A stretch of DNA of 64,000 nt from a virus, in the IMG/VR virus record IMGVR_UViG_3300010354_000057, positions 1 through 64,000 of that record; one strand, written 5' to 3'. Shown here one piece after another: positions 7,384 through 13,499 of this stretch; positions within the stretch are counted from its first letter, which is position 1; each line of letters starts with the position of its first letter. A program made the position numbers and the translations under genes. The notes beneath the pieces were generated by a model. That model saw nothing but the letters and a program-made list of their open reading frames with translations. It ran no database searches and was not told the DNA's origin.

Positions 7384-7626
7384 ATGGCAATTTATCCTAT
7401 TATTCATGTTGAGACTGGAGAAAAGAAAGTTATTGAAATGAGTGTCAACGACATTATGCAATGGTATAAAGACAATCCAGAATGGAAAAGAGATTGGTCT
7501 GAAGGATGTGCCTCTGCTGGTGAAGTTGGTGAATGGAAAGATCAATTGATTAAAAAACACCCTGGTTGGAATGAGGTATTGGAAAAAGCATCTAAGGCAC
7601 CAAAGTCACTAGTTAAAAAAATTTAA
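7384..7626 (+). CDS. Conserved cyanophage hypothetical protein, 80 aa
   Basis: Begins MAIYPIIHVETGEKKVIEMS, with a tryptophan-rich middle (WYKDNPEWKRDW) and a C-terminal GWNEVLEKASKAPKSLVKK. The opening strand followed by a small helical unit resembles the scaffold of FmdB-type zinc-ribbon proteins, but the cysteines are absent. It is a familiar cyanophage gene without known function. Its stop codon is immediately followed by the split carbamoyltransferase genes. Confidence 0.65.
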   Translation: MAIYPIIHVETGEKKVIEMSVNDIMQWYKDNPEWKRDWSEGCASAGEVGEWKDQLIKKHPGWNEVLEKASKAPKSLVKKI

Positions 7627-7627
7627 T

Positions 7628-8191
7628 ATGCATGAACTCGTTAAGGTTGGGTATGATGATGTAATTACATTAATTTTAAAACAAAATATTGTAGCATTAT
7701 TTCAAGGAAAGTCTGAAGGTGGACCTAGAGCTTTGGGTAATAGGTCCATATTATTTGATCCAAGAAATTCTGAGGCAAAAAATATTGTTAATACAGTAAA
7801 ACAGAGGGAGTGGTATAGACCTTTTGCTGGAACAATTTTGTTTGAGTATGTTCATGAATGGTTTGATCTACGTGGATTAAAAGAAACTCCTTTTATGATG
7901 TATGCGGTAAATGTTTTAGAAGATAAAAAAGATCTTATTCCTGGAATTATACACGTAGATGGAACGTGCAGAATTCAAACTGTAACTGAAGAACAAAACT
8001 ATCACTATTATAATTTGATAAAATGTTTCTATGAAAAAACTGGAGTTCCAATTTTATTCAACACATCATTCAATCTTGGTGGAGAGACATTAGTTTATAC
8101 TGAAACTGATGGTATTGAAACGTTGCAAAATTCTATGATAGAGTATATGTATCTTCCTGAAAAGAAAAAAATTATAATGGTGAGAAATTAA
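7628..8191 (+). CDS. Carbamoyltransferase C-terminal domain as a separate protein
   Basis: The 187 residues align with the C-terminal third of the full carbamoyltransferase at the left of the window: GGPRALGNRSILFDPR, REWYRPFAG, LIPGIIHVDGTCRIQTV and LFNTSFNLGGETLV. This is the YrdC-like domain that in this family handles carbamoyl-phosphate and forms the carbamoyl-adenylate. It is complete, with its own start one base after the previous stop. Its stop codon abuts the ATG of the gene for the N-terminal domain, so the two parts are encoded in reverse order relative to the usual fusion and presumably assemble as a heterodimer. Confidence 0.85.
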   Translation: MHELVKVGYDDVITLILKQNIVALFQGKSEGGPRALGNRSILFDPRNSEAKNIVNTVKQREWYRPFAGTILFEYVHEWFDLRGLKETPFMMYAVNVLEDKKDLIPGIIHVDGTCRIQTVTEEQNYHYYNLIKCFYEKTGVPILFNTSFNLGGETLVYTETDGIETLQNSMIEYMYLPEKKKIIMVRN

Positions 8192-9277
8192 ATGTATATT
8201 TTGGGAATTAATCTATCACATCACGCTTCTATATGCCTCTTAAAGGATGGTGAAATTGTTTTTTATTTGGAAAATGATCGTTTAAGTAAATTAAAAGAAA
8301 GACAATTTTCTTTAGAAGATGAAATCCTTTGCTTAGAAAAAATATTACCTTATACGAATTATATTGACCATATTGTTTTTGCTTCATTTGGAAAGAATAG
8401 ATATTGTGCTATTCCAGATGAATTGATTATTAATCATATTATACGACACATGAATGTTTATCGTATAGAATATGGTAAAATACATTTTGAATTGGAACAT
8501 CATTTATATCATGCAACTAATGCGTTTTATTCATCTAATTTTGAAGAATCTGCAGCATTAGTTCTTGATGGTGGTGGTGTTACATATAATGATTATATCG
8601 ATCTTCGTGAATCTGAAAGTATGTATTATTTTTCAGGAAGCACATATACTACAATAAAAAAACATTATACTTCCAGAGACATTTATTTTAATGATCTCCC
8701 TGAAAAACATAATGAACAAACTGTGTTTTCTTCTTCATTAAGTTGTGGATGGATTTTTAATACATTATGTCATTTAAATGCTGTAGGTGAACCAGGAAAA
8801 GTGATGGGAATGTCATCATATGGAAATTCTACTGACATTAATTCTGGTGATTGGTTTTCTTATGATGAAGTAACTGATACTTGGTATACAAATAACGAAG
8901 AAATTTTAAAGTGTTATAGAAAGTACTCCATAGATCCTAATGTAGATCCAATGGTTGATGACAGGAAGAATAAATTTGAGTTTGAAAACGCTGCAAATGT
9001 TGCTAAGAAAGCACAAGAAGAAACTAAAGACCACACAATAAGGTTGATAAAACAATTGTTGGGAATGTGTAATACTAAAAATATTGTTTTATCTGGGGGA
9101 TATTTTTTAAATTGTGTTAATAACTATGAGTATTTGAAAGAATTTCCAGATGTAAATTTTTATGTGGATCCCATTTCTCATGATGGGGGAATTGCAATAG
9201 GAGCAGCAAAACATTTGTGGCATTGTGTGATGGGTAATCGTGAACGATACTCACTTAAAACATTATACCTTGGTTAA
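8192..9277 (+). CDS. Carbamoyltransferase N-terminal domain as a separate protein
   Basis: The 361 residues match the N-terminal, ASKHA-fold half of NodU/CmcH enzymes: MYILGINLSHHASICLLKDG, LEHHLYHATNAFYSS, GEPGKVMGMSSYGN and ISHDGGIAIGAAKH. It stops just where the C-terminal domain would begin in a fused enzyme; that domain is encoded immediately upstream. The ATG directly follows the upstream stop codon, giving tight co-translation. Together the two genes should make one active carbamoyltransferase of unknown substrate. A late-type motif for phoH follows the stop codon. Confidence 0.85.
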   Translation: MYILGINLSHHASICLLKDGEIVFYLENDRLSKLKERQFSLEDEILCLEKILPYTNYIDHIVFASFGKNRYCAIPDELIINHIIRHMNVYRIEYGKIHFELEHHLYHATNAFYSSNFEESAALVLDGGGVTYNDYIDLRESESMYYFSGSTYTTIKKHYTSRDIYFNDLPEKHNEQTVFSSSLSCGWIFNTLCHLNAVGEPGKVMGMSSYGNSTDINSGDWFSYDEVTDTWYTNNEEILKCYRKYSIDPNVDPMVDDRKNKFEFENAANVAKKAQEETKDHTIRLIKQLLGMCNTKNIVLSGGYFLNCVNNYEYLKEFPDVNFYVDPISHDGGIAIGAAKHLWHCVMGNRERYSLKTLYLG

Positions 9278-9283
9278 TAAATA
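9277..9283 (+). promoter_or_regulatory. T4-type late promoter motif ATAAATA
   Basis: ATAAATA lies 27 bases before the phoH ATG and overlaps the stop codon of the preceding gene. Confidence 0.5.
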
Positions 9284-9303
9284 CCTTTACTTAGCATAAC
9301 TTT

Positions 9304-10059
9304 ATGGCAAGAAAAAGAAGAAATCCAGATCAACCAATTGGTGTTGGTATGACTACTAAGCAAATGAAAAGGAAAAAACCAATCAATTGGGATTTACTTT
9401 TAGACATTGATCCCCTTACTGATAATCAAAAGAAATTATTTGAATCATATGATGAAGGCAAAAATTTAGTTGCTTATGGTGCTGCGGGAACTGGAAAAAC
9501 TTTTATTACTTTATATAATGCTTTAAGAGATGTTTTAGATGAAAACTCTCCTTATGAAAAAATTTATATTGTAAGGTCTCTCGTTGCAACGAGAGAGATT
9601 GGGTTCCTTCCTGGAGATCATGAAGATAAGTCTTCTCTTTATCAAATTCCTTATAAGAACATGGTTAAGTACATGTTCCAAATGCCAACGGATGCAGACT
9701 TTGAAATGCTTTACGGTAATTTGAAAACTCAAGGTACAGTTAGTTTTTGGTCTACGTCATTTATTCGTGGTACAACTTTAGATAAAGCAATTATTATCGT
9801 TGATGAATTTCAAAACTTGAATTTTCATGAACTTGATAGTATAATTACTCGTGTGGGTGAAGATACCAAAATTTGTTTCTGTGGTGATGCTACTCAGTCT
9901 GATCTTGTAAAAACAAATGAAAGAAATGGAATTATTGACTTCTTAAAAATTTTAAGAGTTATGCCTTCTTTTGATCTTATTGAATTTGGTGTCGAGGATA
10001 TCGTCCGTTCTGGTCTCTGTAAAGAGTATATTATTGCTAAAACACAATTGGGACTTTAA
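9304..10059 (+). CDS. phoH: PhoH-like ATPase
   Basis: A Walker A motif GAAGTGKT lies at residues 59-66 and a Walker B/DEFQN motif (IIIVDEFQNL) near residue 165, followed by CGDATQSDL. This order and the 251-residue length fit phage PhoH proteins, which are related to the helicase-like P-loop ATPases. The gene is almost universal in marine phages; its biochemical role is unsettled, with links to phosphate stress and RNA metabolism proposed. The stop codon abuts the ATG of the next gene. Confidence 0.93.
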   Translation: MARKRRNPDQPIGVGMTTKQMKRKKPINWDLLLDIDPLTDNQKKLFESYDEGKNLVAYGAAGTGKTFITLYNALRDVLDENSPYEKIYIVRSLVATREIGFLPGDHEDKSSLYQIPYKNMVKYMFQMPTDADFEMLYGNLKTQGTVSFWSTSFIRGTTLDKAIIIVDEFQNLNFHELDSIITRVGEDTKICFCGDATQSDLVKTNERNGIIDFLKILRVMPSFDLIEFGVEDIVRSGLCKEYIIAKTQLGL

Positions 10060-10533
10060 ATGACTGATGATGAGTTTAAAAATTTATCACAATTATACGC
10101 AAAGAAAAAATTAGCAGAAGAGGAAATCGTTGTTTTCAATGCTTTTAAAGAGCAAGTTCCAATGCTTTCCTTTGATGAATATGTTGAGTGGGTAAAACAA
10201 TTTGAAGATTTTTATACCGTCATATGTCTCAGTTCTGGTGGTGAAGATGAACATATTCAATATCATTTAGAAAACGATTATCTGGATCTAGTTAAAATTT
10301 ATCAAGAGTATCATAACTCTGATAAAAACACTTTAAGAGAAGAACTGTCAGAAATTATATCTGCTGCTACTTCTTTTTACGAATACAGAGCAAATCAATT
10401 GTTTTTAGATAAAATAAGAAACAGATTAAATGGTATGAGTGAAAAAACTATTGATGAAGCAATGTCTCATTATCTTAATAAGAGAGTTAAGTGGTTTGAT
10501 CTAAGAGACAAATTATTAAATAAATTGAATTAA
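10060..10533 (+). CDS. Hypothetical helical protein, 157 aa, with a paralog in the window
   Basis: The first ~70 residues (LSQLYAKKKLAEEE, FNAFKEQ, LSFDEYVEWVKQFEDFYTVICL) align well with a 165-residue protein encoded near 55.3 kb, with conserved spacing through the helical C-terminus. No known domain is recognised. It is co-transcribed with phoH and the nuclease gene here, whereas the paralog follows a radical SAM gene, so the pair probably arose by gene duplication within the phage lineage. Confidence 0.65.
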   Translation: MTDDEFKNLSQLYAKKKLAEEEIVVFNAFKEQVPMLSFDEYVEWVKQFEDFYTVICLSSGGEDEHIQYHLENDYLDLVKIYQEYHNSDKNTLREELSEIISAATSFYEYRANQLFLDKIRNRLNGMSEKTIDEAMSHYLNKRVKWFDLRDKLLNKLN

Positions 10534-10539
10534 TTTTTT

Positions 10540-11220
10540 ATGTTTACACACGTTGATTTAAATCTCCCTAATCTTCAAAGAGAAACAATCGATGGAGTTA
10601 GGTATTATAAAGTTCCAGATAATGGTGAAATTTTAAAACTCTTTTCTATTACTTCAGTTACTAGTCATAAAAATCGTCAGTTTTTTGCTGATTGGCGTAA
10701 AAAAATTGGTGAAGAAAAGGCAGATAAAATTACAAGACAAGCAACTAGTCGTGGTACTGATATGCACAGTCTTGTTGAAAATTATCTTTATAACATTCCA
10801 GAACTTCCTCAAGTTCAACCTTTGTCAGAATTCTTATTTAAAATTGCACGTCCAGAATTAGATAAGATAAATAATATTCATGCACTAGAAAGTTCTCTAT
10901 ACAGTAAAGTTTTAGGCATTGCTGGAACAGTAGATTGTATTGCTGAATATAATGGAGAACTTGCAATCATAGATTTTAAAACGTCTAAAAAACCAAAACC
11001 AGTAGAATGGATTGAACATTATTTTGTTCAGTGTATGGCATATGGATGTATGCTCTACGAACTAACTGGTATTAGTATTAAAAAACTTGTAATTATTATG
11101 TCTTGCGAAAATGGAGAATGTGTTGTTTATGAAGAATATGACAAATCAAAGTACATTAAACTTCTCACCGAGTATATTAGAGAGTTTGTTCAATTCAAAC
11201 TTGGGGAATATGGAGACTAG
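10540..11220 (+). CDS. PD-(D/E)XK exonuclease, RecB-like
   Basis: The catalytic core is visible in order: GTDMHSLVENYL with the upstream acidic/histidine element, GIAGTVDCIAEYNGEL with the metal-binding Asp, then IIDFKTSKKPK (the D-x-K signature) and a helix with HYFVQCMAYGCML (the QxxxY element). This is the arrangement of single-domain RecB/MGME1-type nucleases. About 226 residues is normal. Cyanophages carry such a gene next to gp33 and gp59, pointing to a role in replication or recombination, or host DNA degradation. Its end overlaps gp33 by 11 bases. Confidence 0.85.
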   Translation: MFTHVDLNLPNLQRETIDGVRYYKVPDNGEILKLFSITSVTSHKNRQFFADWRKKIGEEKADKITRQATSRGTDMHSLVENYLYNIPELPQVQPLSEFLFKIARPELDKINNIHALESSLYSKVLGIAGTVDCIAEYNGELAIIDFKTSKKPKPVEWIEHYFVQCMAYGCMLYELTGISIKKLVIIMSCENGECVVYEEYDKSKYIKLLTEYIREFVQFKLGEYGD

Positions 11221-11479
11221 AATAGAAAACGAATTTGAAAAGGTATTAGAAACTAAGTTTTTTTGTCCGTCTAAATTCGCACAAGAAATCGAAAAAATAG
11301 TTCAGACAAATCTTGATATGAACTATATTGATGCTATAATTTATTTTTGTGAAAAGAATAATATTGATCTTGAATCAGTACCTAAATTAATTTCAAAACC
11401 TTTAAAGGAAAAAATTAAGTATGATGCTATTGAATTAAATTTTTTGAAGCGTACCTCTAGAGCAAAATTAATATTTTAA
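11210..11479 (+). CDS. 33: Late promoter transcription accessory protein gp33
   Basis: The ATG overlapping the nuclease stop codon gives METRIENEFEKVLETKF and an 89-residue protein. MNYIDAIIYFCEKNNIDLES followed by ISKPLKEKIKYDAIELNFL matches the core of cyanophage and T4 gp33, the co-activator that binds the RNA polymerase beta flap and links the gp45 clamp to late transcription. A longer frame from further upstream lies inside the nuclease gene and is not credible. Its position between nuclease and gp59 supports the call. Confidence 0.85.
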   Translation: METRIENEFEKVLETKFFCPSKFAQEIEKIVQTNLDMNYIDAIIYFCEKNNIDLESVPKLISKPLKEKIKYDAIELNFLKRTSRAKLIF

Positions 11480-11482
11480 ACC

Positions 11483-11520
11483 ATTTTTCCCCGAAAAAAT
11501 TTCGCGGGGAAAATTTATTT
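11483..11520 (+). terminator. Stem-loop terminator after gp33
   Basis: ATTTTCCCCG and CGGGGAAAAT form a ten-base stem around an AT-rich loop, followed by TTATTTT. The A/T-rich base of the stem would work in either direction. It separates gp33 from gp59. Confidence 0.75.
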
Positions 11521-11532
11521 TGTAGGGTTTTT

Positions 11533-12123
11533 ATGACACCATTTGACGTTTATAAGACATATCTATCACTGAAAAATCATTTTACAAAGGATAAGTATGA
11601 TTATCATAAGTATTGTGGTAAAGTAAAAGCACAATTGCAGTCTTTTTATAAAAGAAAAGACCGATATTGGTTTGAAAGATTGTCAAGACAAAAAGGTGAT
11701 AAAGAAATAATAGATTTTTTTGTTTCAAATTTTGTTTTGTGTGATGATCCACAGACTCTTTGGATTGGTGATATGATTAAAGATGGTGAAGATAGATATC
11801 TTAAATGGATAAAAAAGCAACAGTCATTGAGTTATTTTTTTCGGCAAGAGGTAGAAAGTATTTTTAATAAAAATAATTTTGATGATATGTTTGAAATAAA
11901 AAATAATTCACACCCACAATTGATTAAAGAATATTTTCAGGGTAATCTATCATTAGAAACTGTAGTAATATTAAATAAAATATTTAATTTTTTGAATACA
12001 TTTGATAGAAAAATGAAAGATCCTGTATGGGAATTTGTTTCTATGAGAATAAAAAAATATGATTGCTTTCTAAATATTGATATATTTAAGTATAAAAAAA
12101 TTTTAAAGGAGTGTGTATTATGA
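11533..12123 (+). CDS. 59: Helicase loader gp59
   Basis: Opening FDVYKTYLSLKNHFTKDKYD with KYCGKV and a central RKDRYWFERLS and WIGDM match the T4 gp59 pattern (YKLYLMIKQH.., YDVIKYNW, RRDKYFFQKLS, WIGDI). The length of 196 is near the T4 value of 217. gp59 loads the replicative helicase gp41 on gp32-coated DNA at recombination forks. It lies beside gp32 as in other T4-like phages, and its stop codon overlaps the next ATG. Confidence 0.9.
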   Translation: MTPFDVYKTYLSLKNHFTKDKYDYHKYCGKVKAQLQSFYKRKDRYWFERLSRQKGDKEIIDFFVSNFVLCDDPQTLWIGDMIKDGEDRYLKWIKKQQSLSYFFRQEVESIFNKNNFDDMFEIKNNSHPQLIKEYFQGNLSLETVVILNKIFNFLNTFDRKMKDPVWEFVSMRIKKYDCFLNIDIFKYKKILKECVL

Positions 12124-12455
12124 GTTTTTTTGAATCTGAAGTAGTTCGTTCTGAGATGGCAGAAATAACAGAACTACAGGAAGAACTTTATAACAGTGTA
12201 TTTAAATTTTACCAAATGGATGATAATGGTAAAATGGGTCATGTTAATCTCCTGCAAAGACTTTTAGATAAGCAAAAAATATTGTATACTCGCCTCTCTT
12301 TGTCTGATGATCCAGAGGCAAAAAAGATGAAAGAGAATATTTCAAAATCTGCTACAATGATGGGTCTTCCACCCAATGTTGATATGAATGTCATTTTTTC
12401 TAACATGCAGCAACTTATCGAAAAAATGAAAGAGCATATCAGCAATAACACTTGA
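12120..12455 (+). CDS. DUF1825-like cyanobacterial-type protein, 111 aa
   Basis: The ATG in the ATGA overlap with gp59 gives MSFFESEVVRSEMAEITELQ, which resembles the N-terminus of the cyanobacterial DUF1825 family (MSFFDSEIV...). The rest is helical, with KMGHVNLLQRLLDKQKILY. The family is known from cyanobacteria and their phages, with unknown function. The gene sits between gp59 and gp32, so a replication-related role is plausible but unproven. Confidence 0.7.
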   Translation: MSFFESEVVRSEMAEITELQEELYNSVFKFYQMDDNGKMGHVNLLQRLLDKQKILYTRLSLSDDPEAKKMKENISKSATMMGLPPNVDMNVIFSNMQQLIEKMKEHISNNT

Positions 12456-12480
12456 CGAACCAGGGCATCTGCATTACACT
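12452..12480 (+). promoter_or_regulatory. Sigma70-type promoter TTGACG-N17-TACACT before gp32
   Basis: TTGACG and TACACT are separated by 17 bases at the end of the preceding gene. It could drive gp32 on its own. The spacer also contains the 5' arm of the inverted repeat described next, so only read-through transcripts would carry the full structure. Confidence 0.45.
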
Positions 12481-12515
12481 AGGTAAGTGCCCACCGCAGA
12501 TGCCCTTAAGGGCAC
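12463..12515 (+). promoter_or_regulatory. Possible pseudoknot/operator in the gp32 leader
   Basis: GGGCATCTGC pairs perfectly with GCAGATGCCC (10 bp), and GTGCCC inside that loop pairs with GGGCAC just downstream (6 bp), the order expected for an H-type pseudoknot. It ends 36 bases before the gp32 ATG. In T4, gp32 represses its own mRNA by nucleating at a leader pseudoknot, so a functional analogue is plausible. The four-base loop across a 10-bp stem is tight, so partial melting or a competing GCCCTTAAGGGC hairpin is possible. Confidence 0.6.
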
Positions 12516-12551
12516 CCAAAGGCCAAATCTAACGTAATACGAGGTAATCTA

Positions 12552-13499
12552 ATGTCTTTCTCAGATCTTAAAAAGCAATCTTCTCTTGGTTCTCTGACAC
12601 AAAAACTTGTGAAAGAGATGGAGAAGATGAACACTTCTTCTGGTGGTGCTGATGAGCGTCTCTGGAAACCTGAAATGGATAAAACTGGTAACGGTTATGC
12701 AGTTATCCGTTTCCTTCCTGCTCCAGAAGGAGAAGATCTTCCTTGGGTAAAAATGTATGCTCATGGGTTCCAAGGTCCTGGTGGTTGGTATATTGAAAAC
12801 TCACTAACTACTATTGGACAAAAGGATCCAGTGTCCGAATATAATCGTGGATTGTGGAATAGTGGCAACGAAAAGGACAAAGAAACTGTTCGTAAGCAAA
12901 AGCGTAAACTGTCTTACTATTCTAACATTTATATTGTAAAGGATCCTGCTAATCCTTCTAATGAAGGTAAAGTATTCCTCTTCAAATATGGTGCAAAAAT
13001 CTTTGATAAAGTTATGGCAGCAATGCAACCTGAATTTGAAGATGAAACTCCTATCAATCCCTTTGATTTCTGGCAAGGTGCAAACTTTAAATTGAAGATC
13101 CGCAAGGTTGATGGATACTGGAATTATGATAAGTCAGAATTCGATCGTCAAGCACCTCTTCTTGAAGATGATGATGCAATGGAAGCAATTTGGAAAAAGG
13201 AATATTCTTTAACTCAATTGATTTCTCCTTCCGAATTCAAAACATACGAAGAACTTGAAAATCGTCTTAAGTATGTTCTTGGGCAGAAAGGAACTCCTCG
13301 TTATCAAGATCCAGATGAACATGCTGTAGAAGAGGATAACGATCGTGGTTCTTATACTCCTAACTTTGAAAACCGTCGCCAAACTTCAGAACTTCCTGAA
13401 AGTCTTAGTAAAGAATTGAATTCTCTTAATACTAGTTCTTATGATGAGGAAGAAGAAGATGATGCTATGAGTTACTTCCAGCGACTTGCTGAAAGTTGA
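12552..13499 (+). CDS. 32: Single-stranded DNA-binding protein gp32
   Basis: Strong colinear similarity to T4 gp32: basic N-terminus, GNGYAVIRFLPAPEGEDLPW, HGFQGPGGWYIEN, KRKLSYYSNIYIVKDPANP, NEGKVFLFKYGAKIFDK, and FWQGANFKLKIRKVDGYWNY, with an acidic C-terminal tail (SSYDEEEEDDAMSYF). At 315 residues it matches the T4 length of about 300. The region holding the zinc ligands in T4 (C-x-x-C and partners) reads NSLTTIGQKDPVSEYN here and has no cysteine, so the zinc site is absent. A candidate pseudoknot precedes the gene. Confidence 0.95.
   Translation: MSFSDLKKQSSLGSLTQKLVKEMEKMNTSSGGADERLWKPEMDKTGNGYAVIRFLPAPEGEDLPWVKMYAHGFQGPGGWYIENSLTTIGQKDPVSEYNRGLWNSGNEKDKETVRKQKRKLSYYSNIYIVKDPANPSNEGKVFLFKYGAKIFDKVMAAMQPEFEDETPINPFDFWQGANFKLKIRKVDGYWNYDKSEFDRQAPLLEDDDAMEAIWKKEYSLTQLISPSEFKTYEELENRLKYVLGQKGTPRYQDPDEHAVEEDNDRGSYTPNFENRRQTSELPESLSKELNSLNTSSYDEEEEDDAMSYFQRLAES

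Noticed and set aside
7628-9277. Frameshifted single carbamoyltransferase gene
   Set aside because: The domain order is reversed relative to the fused enzyme and each gene has its own start and stop, so a simple frameshift cannot explain it.
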